Assembly (NCBI RefSeq): GCF_927798115.1
Contig: NZ_CAKMMG010000005.1
Span: 248,001 to 312,000, forward strand
Source of the DNA: Paenibacillus auburnensis
GTDB taxonomy: Bacteria > Bacillota > Bacilli > Paenibacillales > Paenibacillaceae
Direction of reading: 5' to 3'
DNA: 64,000 bases
The notes under the pieces were generated by a model. That model ran no database searches. It was not told the DNA's origin and saw nothing but the letters and a program-made list of their open reading frames with translations. Below are positions 51,747 through 59,331 of the stretch, in pieces. Position 1 is the stretch's first letter, and each line of letters opens with the position of its first letter. Position numbers and translations under genes: made by a program.

Positions 51747-53090
51747 TCATGTATTCGCCGGCATAACTTCAACCTGTTCAACAAGCTTTTCCGGCTTGGC
51801 GGTGTTTCTGGATACACAACTGATGACCTGAACATTCTCACCATTCTCCACATAAAAAGCAGGACCTTCATGGTTCTCGACCGTCACCTGGTGAAACTGG
51901 ACATCACGCACATTCCCCAGAAAAAATCCGCGGTTATTCATGTTATCGATGCCTGTCATCATATCCGGGTGGCCGGGAACCGCATTTTGGGCCATTGAGA
52001 TATCGACACTCGTGAAGCTGATTTCCGAAACATACTGCTCTGCCAGCCCATACAGAAAACCTGCGGCGGCATGGACGTTGCGGGCGGTGATATTGGCGAA
52101 ATGAATCCGCCTTACAGCCGGCGTCTCCACGGTCACCGGATAGGGATTTTTATCCCAGACATACTTCTCTTTGCCCTTGGGCCCGCAGAAATAATACAGG
52201 TTGATCGTAAACGGGCAGATAACACCGTCCATCACGATATTGCTGACCCGGATATCTTCAATGATCCCGCCGCGTCCCCGCCGTGATTTCATGCGGATTC
52301 CGCGGTCCGTCTCCTTGAATACACAGTTGCTGATCGTCACATTGCGGATATCTCCGCTCATCTCACTGCCCAGCACCACCGCTCCGTGCCCGTGGATCAT
52401 CGTGCAGTTCATGATCGAAATATTCTCGCAAGGGATACGCTCTGCTGTATCTTCGGTTCCCGCTTTGATCGCAATGCAATCATCGCCGACATCGATGTTA
52501 CAATTACTGATCCGTACGCCTGAACAGGACTCCGGATTGATCCCGTCCGTATTCGGCGAATCCGCCGGGTTCAGGATCGAGATATTATCGATGGTCACAT
52601 TGCTGCACTGAATCGGATTGACCGTCCAGCTCGGTGAATTCAGCAGCGTCACGTCTTTGATCGTAACCCTGCGGCAGTTGTTCAGGCCGATCAGCGTCGG
52701 CCGGGGATACTCCAGCGCCTCCGGATGATTCCGGTGCTTGTTCCACCAGGGTGCGCCGTTACCTTCCAAGGTCCCGCTTCCGGTAATAGATACATTCACT
52801 GCATTCTCAGCGTAAATACAGGGGGAATGAACTTGGCGCTTCACTCCCTCCCAGCGTGCCTCTACCGCCGGATAGTCTGCCGGATCTGTGCTGAAGCTCA
52901 GCACCGCCCCGGGGCTTAAGCGCAGCTCAATGTTGCTCCCCAGCCGCACCGCTCCGGTAATGAAGGTTCCTGCGGGAACATAAACTATTCCCCCTCCATG
53001 ATTACCGGCTACTTCAATAGCGGCCGCAATAGCACCGGTCGCGGGGACCGGGCTATCTTTGAGCGCACCGTAATCTACAATGTTATACAA
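51747..53090 (-). CDS. GH28 polygalacturonase, intracellular
   Basis: A right-handed beta-helix glycosidase that hydrolyses galacturonic-acid linkages of pectin. The GH28 signature residues are all present: NTDGIN (near 190), GDDCIAIKAG (near 212), GHGAVVLGS (near 245) and RMKSRRGRGG (near 275). 447 residues without signal peptide, so it should act on imported oligosaccharides. TTG start behind AAAGGAGAGAG. Last gene of the locus GH105-GH28, following by 42 bp. Confidence 0.93.
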   Translation of the reverse strand: MYNIVDYGALKDSPVPATGAIAAAIEVAGNHGGGIVYVPAGTFITGAVRLGSNIELRLSPGAVLSFSTDPADYPAVEARWEGVKRQVHSPCIYAENAVNVSITGSGTLEGNGAPWWNKHRNHPEALEYPRPTLIGLNNCRRVTIKDVTLLNSPSWTVNPIQCSNVTIDNISILNPADSPNTDGINPESCSGVRISNCNIDVGDDCIAIKAGTEDTAERIPCENISIMNCTMIHGHGAVVLGSEMSGDIRNVTISNCVFKETDRGIRMKSRRGRGGIIEDIRVSNIVMDGVICPFTINLYYFCGPKGKEKYVWDKNPYPVTVETPAVRRIHFANITARNVHAAAGFLYGLAEQYVSEISFTSVDISMAQNAVPGHPDMMTGIDNMNNRGFFLGNVRDVQFHQVTVENHEGPAFYVENGENVQVISCVSRNTAKPEKLVEQVEVMPANT

Positions 53091-53132
53091 CTGCAGCTCT
53101 CTCCTTTCGCGTACTTTTGAACCGCATTTCCG

Positions 53133-54239
53133 TTAATCCGCAGGATACAGAGACTGCATCTCCACGCAAGCCATCACCAGCGCCCCAACGCCGTGAAGGT
53201 CATTGCTTACTTTAGGGCGGGTGACGTAGTTCTCGTAATCACCCGCAGAAGTGCCGATGCAGATGTCCGGGAGAATCAGCCGGCCCTGTTCATCCTGCTG
53301 CAGCACCCTGATCAGCCCCTCGTAGCCTTTCCGGGCCGCAGCCATTGCTCCTGCTTCATCCGTAGCAAGGCCCAGCTTCACCGCTTTGGCAATGGTATAC
53401 ACGAACAGGCATGAGCCGGAAGTCTCCAGCCAATTGTCCGGCTCAGCGCCTTTGTCAACAACCTGATACCACAGACCGCTCACCGGGTCCTGATAACGGA
53501 TCAGCGCCTGCACGAATTCACTCAGTGCAGCGGCCAGCTCCGGCTGTCCTGGCTCTTCTGCCGGCAGCAGGTCCAGGAACTGTGACAAGGCCAGACCGTA
53601 CCAGCCGAGCGAGCGGCTCCAGAATTCAGGGGAGCAGCCCGTATCCTTATCGGCCCAAGGCATACGCCGGCTCTCATCCCAGGCATGATAGAGCAGGCCC
53701 GTCGCTTCATCCTTCATATATTTGCGCATCAGCTTCTCCTGATGCAGTACACTTTGACGAAGCTCTTCTTCGCCATAGACATTCGCATATTTCAGCGAGA
53801 AGACTCCAGCCATATACAGACCGTCGAGCCACATCTGATACGGATATTTATCCTTATGCCAATAGCCGCCTTCGGACGTCCGGTTGACCGTCCGCAGCAG
53901 ATTCCGCAGCTTCTCTGCAGCAATCTTATACTTCTCTTTGCCTGTCCGCTCATGCAGCGAGAACAGCAGCAGCCCCGCCTGTACCGCATCCAGCTCATCC
54001 CGGGCAAAATAGAAATTACCGTATTCATCCACAAGATCATCTACATACGCCTGAATATATTCGATATAACGCTCTTCCCCGGCAGCTTGCCACAGCAGCT
54101 CCATTCCGCACAGAAACACGCCTTGATGGTAGTGCCAGCGGTGGGCAGGAGGAAGCTCTCCCGCCTGATAAGTATCCATTAAAGAATCACAGGCCTTGCG
54201 GGCCCATTCCATGGGCGTTTTTGGCAGACTGCCTATCAT
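53133..54239 (-). CDS. GH105 unsaturated rhamnogalacturonyl hydrolase (YteR/YesR type)
   Basis: An (alpha/alpha)6-barrel enzyme that removes the unsaturated galacturonyl residue left by rhamnogalacturonan or pectate lyases. Family blocks: WHYHQGVFLCGMELLW, MWLDGLYMAGVF, YHAWDESRRMPWADKDTGCSPEFWSRSLGWYGLAL and DNWLETSGSCLFVYTIAKAV. No signal peptide, so it acts in the cytoplasm. The ATG at 54239 has AGGAAGAG upstream; longer starts lack one. 368 residues, normal. It follows the permease gene by 48 bp. Confidence 0.93.
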   Translation of the reverse strand: MIGSLPKTPMEWARKACDSLMDTYQAGELPPAHRWHYHQGVFLCGMELLWQAAGEERYIEYIQAYVDDLVDEYGNFYFARDELDAVQAGLLLFSLHERTGKEKYKIAAEKLRNLLRTVNRTSEGGYWHKDKYPYQMWLDGLYMAGVFSLKYANVYGEEELRQSVLHQEKLMRKYMKDEATGLLYHAWDESRRMPWADKDTGCSPEFWSRSLGWYGLALSQFLDLLPAEEPGQPELAAALSEFVQALIRYQDPVSGLWYQVVDKGAEPDNWLETSGSCLFVYTIAKAVKLGLATDEAGAMAAARKGYEGLIRVLQQDEQGRLILPDICIGTSAGDYENYVTRPKVSNDLHGVGALVMACVEMQSLYPAD

Positions 54240-54287
54240 CTCTCTTCCTACCCCTTCCATATCAGTATCAGAGTCTCTGTATCGCAA

Positions 54288-55163
54288 CTATCCCTTCATA
54301 GAACCCAGCATGGCCCCTTTGGCAAAATGCTTCTGCAGGAATGGATACACCATCAGAATCGGCAGGGTTGCCACGACGATAACCGCCATCTTGATCGCCT
54401 GATCCGGCGGCGGAACAGCCGCATCGAGGGTGGCGCTGTGATCCATCCCGCTGGCCAGGACAACAATCTGCCGCAGCAGCACCTGAATCGGCCACTTGGC
54501 GCTGTCATCCAGATACAGAATCGCACTCATATAAGTGTTCCAATAGGTAACCGCATAGAACAGCGAAATGGTCGCGATCGCCGGCATGGACAGGGGCAGC
54601 ACGATCCGGAACAGGATGCCGAAGTCGTTGCAGCCGTCGATTTTGGCGGATTCCTCAAGACCCTCCGGAATGTTCTGGAAAAAGTTTTTGAGAATAATCA
54701 TGTTGAACGCACTGATCGCAGACGGAAGAATAAGCGCCGCATAGGAATCGATCAGCCCCAGCTCCTTCACTACAAGGAATGTAGGAATCATTCCGCCATG
54801 GAACAGCATCGTGAACACAACCAGGAAATTGACCACATTCCGTCCGTCCAGATCTCTTCTGGAGAGGCCGTAAGCCATCAGCGCCGTGATGAACATACTG
54901 AACAAAGTACCGATCAGCGTAACCCCAATCGACACACCCATCGCTTTAAAAATCGTATCCGTGGAAAAAATAAACTTATACGCTTCGAAGCTCCACACTT
55001 TCGGGATCAGTACAAATTTGCTCGCTGCGATTTCCGCACTCGTTGTGAAGGAGCCGGCCACCACGTGAATAAAAGGCAGCACCGTCACGAGCGCAATGAG
55101 GGCCAGCAGCGTAAAGTTAACCGCAGCAAAAATTCTGCCGCCTATGGATCTGTCTTCTACCAT
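54288..55163 (-). CDS. Carbohydrate ABC transporter permease (LplC/YtcP type)
   Basis: Second membrane subunit of an oligosaccharide importer, 291 residues with six helices. The EAA motif reads EESAKIDGCNDFGILFRIVLPLS near residue 195. The ending FAKGAMLGSMKG, with the conserved Gly-Ser-x-Lys-Gly, marks the LplC/YtcP branch. The ATG at 55163 has GGGAGG eight bases upstream; a TTG at 55169 is too close to it. With the partner gene at 55186 it should form a heteromeric channel; the ATPase is not in this window and is probably a shared MsmX-type protein. Confidence 0.93.
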   Translation of the reverse strand: MVEDRSIGGRIFAAVNFTLLALIALVTVLPFIHVVAGSFTTSAEIAASKFVLIPKVWSFEAYKFIFSTDTIFKAMGVSIGVTLIGTLFSMFITALMAYGLSRRDLDGRNVVNFLVVFTMLFHGGMIPTFLVVKELGLIDSYAALILPSAISAFNMIILKNFFQNIPEGLEESAKIDGCNDFGILFRIVLPLSMPAIATISLFYAVTYWNTYMSAILYLDDSAKWPIQVLLRQIVVLASGMDHSATLDAAVPPPDQAIKMAVIVVATLPILMVYPFLQKHFAKGAMLGSMKG

Positions 55164-55185
55164 TTTCAATTCCTCCCGCAGTCTC

Positions 55186-56154
55186 TCAATAAACGCCTTC
55201 TTCGCCCATTTTTTTGGACAGCTTGTTGACCGACATGACCATAATCAGCCCAATAACCGATTTGAAGAATCCGATAGCTGTACTGTAACTGAACTGCCCT
55301 TGTCTCAACCCAGCAGTATAGACATACGTATCAATAATTTCCGCAACCTCTCGATTCATGGAGTTCAGCATCAGGTAGACATGCTCAAATCCAAGATCCA
55401 GCACGGAACCAATTTTCAGAATGAGCAGGGTAATGATGACGCTGCGGATCGCCGGCAGGGTAATATGCCAAATCTGTCTCAGCCGTCCGGCACCATCCAT
55501 ACGTGCAGCTTCATACAACCCGGGATCGATAGCGGCAATAGAGGCCAGATAAATGATCGTTCCCCAGCCCGCTTCCCTCCAGATGATCTGAATGATGTAC
55601 ATCGGCCTGAACCAGCCCGGATTCAGCAGAAAGTTAATCGGCTCGAAGCCAAAATAAATCAGCAGCTCGTTGATAATCCCTCCGTCCATCGTGACCATAA
55701 CATAGGTGATGGAGACGACAATAACCCAGGACATGAAGTGGGGCAGGTAAACGAGAGTCTGAAAAAACCGTTTGAAGAATGTGCCCCTGAGCTCATTCAG
55801 CATCAGAGCGAGGATAATCGGCACCGGAAAATAAAAAATAATATTCATTCCGAACAATATGAGCGTGTTACCCAGGATCTTGAGGAAATCCGGCTCGGTG
55901 AACAGGCGTTTGAAATGCTCCATGCCGACCCATTCGCTGCCGGTGATGCCTTGATAAGGCTTGTAATCCTGAAAGGAAATAATCAGTCCGTACATCGGCA
56001 GATATTTAAAAAGAACGAAAAACAGCACTCCCGGTATCAGCATGACGTACAGATATTTATTTCTCCACAGCCGCTTTTTGAGCTCACTGCTGCTCTTATA
56101 GCTTACGGGCTTCAGCTCGGGAACCCTACTAGCCTGAGCGGTGACTTCCTGCAT
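55186..56154 (-). CDS. Carbohydrate ABC transporter permease (LplB/YteP type)
   Basis: First membrane subunit, 322 residues, six helices, starting with the family pattern YLYVMLIPGVLFFVLFKYLPMYGLIISFQDY and carrying the EAA loop YEAARMDGAGRLRQIWHITLPA near residue 222. ATG behind AAAGGAAGAGG. It precedes the LplC-type gene by 22 bp, and the binding-protein gene lies 133 bp upstream with a hairpin between. The system is the kind that takes up pectin or rhamnogalacturonan oligosaccharides. Confidence 0.93.
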   Translation of the reverse strand: MQEVTAQASRVPELKPVSYKSSSELKKRLWRNKYLYVMLIPGVLFFVLFKYLPMYGLIISFQDYKPYQGITGSEWVGMEHFKRLFTEPDFLKILGNTLILFGMNIIFYFPVPIILALMLNELRGTFFKRFFQTLVYLPHFMSWVIVVSITYVMVTMDGGIINELLIYFGFEPINFLLNPGWFRPMYIIQIIWREAGWGTIIYLASIAAIDPGLYEAARMDGAGRLRQIWHITLPAIRSVIITLLILKIGSVLDLGFEHVYLMLNSMNREVAEIIDTYVYTAGLRQGQFSYSTAIGFFKSVIGLIMVMSVNKLSKKMGEEGVY

Positions 56155-56210
56155 AATCCTCTTCCTTTCTGCTTCCTAAATTTCCAGCCTGACTGTGGGT
56201 TTGGTGTGGT

Positions 56211-56246
56211 AAAAGAAGGCTGCCGAAGCTGCTTCGCCAGCCTTCT
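56211..56246 (-). terminator. Intercistronic hairpin between binding protein and permease genes
   Basis: Minus strand GAAGGCTGGCGAAGC/GCTTCGGCAGCCTTC, a 15-bp stem with small mismatches, followed by TTTTA. Such leaky terminators or stabilisers allow more binding protein than permease to be made. Confidence 0.78.
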
Positions 56247-56287
56247 GTACACTGGACTATCTGCGATACATGTTCACAAGTGGCATT

Positions 56288-57850
56288 CTATTTTTTGTAT
56301 ACAGCGTTGTATTCCTCGATAATGGCCGCTCCGCCGCGGCTCTTCCAGGCTTCCACTTGTTTTTCAAACCCGGCTTTGTCCAGCTGTCCGTAAATATAGT
56401 TGTAGGTGGCATCCGTAATAATCTGCTGGAGCTCAACACCCTTAGAAGTATAGGTCGGCGAATCCAGAGCAGCTGTCGGGTCTGCTACACCCACTTTGAC
56501 ATTCTCAAGCACCAGCTCTTCGGCATGAATCCGTCCAGGCAGTACGTTCAAGCTTTGGTACATGCCATTGGTTTCGTATTCACCGATCACGCTGTCCTTA
56601 TAGCCTTTGACCTCGCGTTCAATCAGTTCTTTGTCGTCTGCCGGTTTTGCTTTGCCGTCTACAACGGTGTAGTGCTTGCCTTCAATCCCCCAGTACATCA
56701 GGTTGGCCACTTCCGGAGTCATCATCTTGTCAAAGAAGGCCAGAATCTTCTTCAGCTCGGCTTCATCCTTAACCGCAGATTTCGGGAACAGCACAACGTT
56801 GTTATAGCCTGGAATCATCCATTGGGCGAATTTGCCGTCAGGTCCGGCTACCATACTATGCGTATCCAGTACAGCATCCGGGAAGTTTTTGATCAGGTCC
56901 TTATTAAGGGTATCGATATCCTGCATGGAGCCGCCGATGTACAGCCCTGCTTTGCCGCTGACGAACATGTTTACGGCATCCGTCTTACTGGTGGCTGCGA
57001 AATCCTTGTTCATGTATCCGCCGTCACGCAGCTTTTTGAAGAAATCCATCGTGTCGATGTATTGCGGGAAGGTGAATTCCGGTGCAAGCTGGCCATCCTT
57101 CTCGCCCCAGTTGTTCGGCGTACCGAACCAGGAGGAGACGGTTTTGAAGGCCCCGTACACCAGCTCATTGCGGTCCACGAGTCCGATCGTGTCCTTTTTA
57201 CCGTTGCCGTCCGGGTCCTTCTCCGTGAAGGCTTGGGCCATAGCGAACAGTTCATCAAGATTGGCCGGAGCCTTCAGTCCGAGTTTATCCGCCCAGTCTT
57301 TGCGGTAGATGATCCCCTGACGGGCCAGCGGACGGCCGATATACAGCGAGTACAGCTTGCCTTCCACTTTGGTATTGTTGAGGATTTCCGGTTTCAGCTT
57401 GTTGAGGTTCGGGAACTCCGGCAAGTAAGGTCCAATTTCCCAGAACTGTCCGTCCTTGATCGATTCTTTCATCTGGATGAACGTGGTCTGGTTCTTCAAA
57501 TATGTCACTTGCGGTAGGGAGTCTGTGGCGAAGGAAGAATTCAGCTTTTCTTCATAGGTATCCGCCGGGAAAAATTGATAAGTCAGCTTGGTATTAGTCA
57601 ATTTCTCCACTTCGGCCTTAATTGTATCGGGCGGGGTCTCTGCCGTGTTCAGTGGAAGCATAATCTTAATTTCTGTCGGTTTCTCCGGCTCTGGCGCCGG
57701 CTCTGTGGTTGCGGTATTGGTTCCGCCGCTGGTGCCGGGATCTGTGGTGGCCGCTGCTTCATTATTGCCGTTGTTGTTGCCGCACGCCGCAGTCAGCATA
57801 CTGAATGTTAACAGCGAGCTAAGAAGCAGGGTAAAGGATTTTTTCGTCAT
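56288..57850 (-). CDS. Extracellular solute-binding lipoprotein (LplA type), first copy
   Basis: Binding protein of the oligosaccharide importer. The signal LLSSLLTFSMLTAACG ends in a lipobox Cys near residue 23, followed by an Asn/Gly/Thr linker. The mature part is a 480-residue binding fold. It contains KDPDGNGKKDTIGL, an EF-hand-like loop that probably binds calcium, as in the alginate- and LplA-type proteins. ATG behind CGGAGGTC. It is paralogous to the protein at 59332-60855. A candidate AraC site lies 130 bp upstream. Confidence 0.92.
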   Translation of the reverse strand: MTKKSFTLLLSSLLTFSMLTAACGNNNGNNEAAATTDPGTSGGTNTATTEPAPEPEKPTEIKIMLPLNTAETPPDTIKAEVEKLTNTKLTYQFFPADTYEEKLNSSFATDSLPQVTYLKNQTTFIQMKESIKDGQFWEIGPYLPEFPNLNKLKPEILNNTKVEGKLYSLYIGRPLARQGIIYRKDWADKLGLKAPANLDELFAMAQAFTEKDPDGNGKKDTIGLVDRNELVYGAFKTVSSWFGTPNNWGEKDGQLAPEFTFPQYIDTMDFFKKLRDGGYMNKDFAATSKTDAVNMFVSGKAGLYIGGSMQDIDTLNKDLIKNFPDAVLDTHSMVAGPDGKFAQWMIPGYNNVVLFPKSAVKDEAELKKILAFFDKMMTPEVANLMYWGIEGKHYTVVDGKAKPADDKELIEREVKGYKDSVIGEYETNGMYQSLNVLPGRIHAEELVLENVKVGVADPTAALDSPTYTSKGVELQQIITDATYNYIYGQLDKAGFEKQVEAWKSRGGAAIIEEYNAVYKK

Positions 57851-57978
57851 ACCTTTTTGACCTCCGTTTGACTTGTATTGGTTACAAGCCTCACACTACA
57901 GCCTCGGCCAGGTTACGAAAACAATCATTTACTCATAGTTGGGGGTTTGCAGCGGGTTTCGGGCGGGGGTCTGATCAA

Positions 57979-57988
57979 ATGATTATTG
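57979..57988 (-). promoter_or_regulatory. Candidate AraC-type half-site before the first binding-protein gene
   Basis: CAATAATCAT on the minus strand is identical to the two copies found upstream of the second binding-protein gene, and has the same orientation toward the gene. A related sequence, AAATGATTGT, occurs 49 bp nearer the gene. It may be bound by the AraC regulator at 61051. Confidence 0.5.
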
Positions 57989-58039
57989 GGTGATAAGGTG
58001 AAAGGAAACTTGAGGGGATACTGGAGAAGGTGCTTGCGA

Positions 58040-58310
58040 GGTGGGAGTCGTAACTCCGAGGAATGTTTGGACTTCCGGCCGCTGTTAGGTTTGGATTTCC
58101 TCATTTCAAACCGCTAATCGCGGTAGAAATCCAAACCTAGACTATGCTTCCGATGCTAGCTTTCCTACGGAAAGCTTTAAGGCGGACGCTTCCGCTCCTA
58201 CAGTTCCAAACTTCCCCTCCGTTACTTCTCACCTCTCTGAGGGGTTCCTTTCAACTTATCCGGTTGAAAGGGGCAAGGAGGCCCGCCGCTCCACTTGCGG
58301 CGGGGGTATA
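58040..58310. other. Chain of perfect hairpins in a large gene-free gap (structured RNA or repeat element candidate)
   Basis: The 846-bp gap 57851-58696 has no gene. This part folds into successive hairpins: GGAGT/ACTCC (58044-58057); a 14-bp perfect arm pair (58086-58099 and 58126-58139) with an inner CCGC/GCGG; AGCTTTCC/GGAAAGCT with a three-base loop (58158-58176); GGCGG/CCGCT (58181-58196); CCTC/GAGG (58232-58242); CCTTTCAAC/GTTGAAAGG with a seven-base loop (58247-58271); and CCCGCCGC/GCGGCGGG with a seven-base loop (58282-58304). GTTTGGA (58065-58071) can also pair with TCCAAAC (58205-58211), closing several of them. Strand and promoter are not determined. Confidence 0.5.
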
Positions 58311-58393
58311 CGGTAGTGGATGCAAAGGTGTTAACGATAATAGTTAGTTAGAGCGGAGCTCAATTTCGGCGTTGATGGAGGAGTTTCGGCGAA

Positions 58394-58597
58394 CTGCAGG
58401 CCGTTAACCAATTATTACGGACTTAGATGACTCTATTTGCGGGATTCCGGGCACAGGTGCGACTTAGCGGACTGCTGTGCCGTTATTTACTGTGGATTTG
58501 GGCAGATCAGCGCGTTTCGGCTTACTTAACTGCAGCTGTGTCCGTAAGGGAACCAAAATGCGGCAAAATCAACAATTAGCGGCTCCTGTGTCCGTTA
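58394..58597. repeat. Degenerate short repeats in the gene-free gap
   Basis: Four related segments, CTGCAGGCCGTTA, CTGCTGTGCCGTTA, CTGCAGCTGTGTCCGTA and CTCCTGTGTCCGTTA, start at 58394, 58472, 58530 and 58583. They are 52-78 bp apart and no reading frame in the stretch looks real. Confidence 0.4.
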
Positions 58598-58611
58598 GTA
58601 GTAGCCACAGC

Positions 58612-58666
58612 AAAAAAAGCAGAGCCGTGCTCCTCCTGATAGGAGAGGCACCTGCTCTGCTTTTCT
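58612..58666 (-). terminator. Intrinsic terminator after the CueP-family gene
   Basis: Minus strand AAGCAGAGC ... GCTCTGCTT arms with an inner CTCCT/AGGAG stem, followed by seven T. The other strand has four T. Confidence 0.85.
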
Positions 58667-58696
58667 GTAGCAAGGGTATGCTTCCGCTTTGCTAGC

Positions 58697-59245
58697 TTAT
58701 CCTAGCTGCATAGTAGTTACACAAGTATCATTTTTCTCAAAAGTAGAAATGTCAGACTCGGCTTTTTTGCCATTTTGTTCAATGGTAACATGATACGTCT
58801 TATCGCGCGGGAGCCACAGATCGATAAATCCGTTAGGCTGGGATTTTACCGTTTCGTTGTCCATTACCAGATTACCTTCGGTGTCTTGGACCGATACGTT
58901 AAACTCTTGTTCCACCATCTCGCCCTGACAACCGGTCAAGCTATGGGTTGCGCATGGATGGGTTTGGTTGACGTAGGGTGCAATGGAGACAAAAAACTCG
59001 TCGTCCGGCAAGCTATAGGTAGCAGATTTGCCGCCACTCTCCTTGACGATCAGCTGAGTTGATGAAATGGAAGCCGATTCAGCGGTGATACTGCGGCTGC
59101 TGTAATCGTGTACCAGCTGTTTAAGGGTTTGCGTATCCGCCGGGCTTGGGCCTGCACTTTCCCGGGCGTTATTTTCTGCATACAGGTATGTTCCTAAGCC
59201 AATGACTACGGCAAATCCGGCAGTCAGCAAGACTTGTTTTCTCAT
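58697..59245 (-). CDS. CueP-family metal-binding protein, secreted or membrane-anchored
   Basis: After an N-terminal signal or anchor (residues 1-23, no lipobox Cys) the protein has the CueP metal site: NQTHPC followed by ATHSLTGCQGE near residues 98-110, i.e. Cys-x3-His-x4-Cys-Gln-Gly-Glu, plus a third Cys in NDTCVTTMQ near the C-terminus. CueP of Salmonella binds copper in the periplasm and supplies Cu to superoxide dismutase. In a Gram-positive it should act at the outer face of the membrane. 182 residues, ATG behind CTGGAGGATG. It sits between the two sugar-binding protein genes but no functional link is evident. Confidence 0.82.
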   Translation of the reverse strand: MRKQVLLTAGFAVVIGLGTYLYAENNARESAGPSPADTQTLKQLVHDYSSRSITAESASISSTQLIVKESGGKSATYSLPDDEFFVSIAPYVNQTHPCATHSLTGCQGEMVEQEFNVSVQDTEGNLVMDNETVKSQPNGFIDLWLPRDKTYHVTIEQNGKKAESDISTFEKNDTCVTTMQLG

Positions 59246-59331
59246 AGAATGTCATCCTCCAGTCTCTCTACTATTATTATAGTCCAGGGAGTACTGCTGC
59301 AAACAAGACGAATCTATGACAATATGCCCTC

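Noticed and set aside
54327..55229. 300-codon open frame on the plus strand
   Set aside because: Antisense to the LplC-type permease with the same His/Arg/Asn-rich composition and no ribosome site.
55096..56322. 408-codon open frame on the plus strand
   Set aside because: Antisense to the LplB-type permease; composition is rich in Asn, Gln, His and Arg, as expected from the complement of a hydrophobic protein.
56270..57517. 415-codon open frame on the plus strand
   Set aside because: It lies fully antisense to the first binding-protein gene, begins without a ribosome site and has no recognisable domain. It is a mirror of the codon bias of the real gene.
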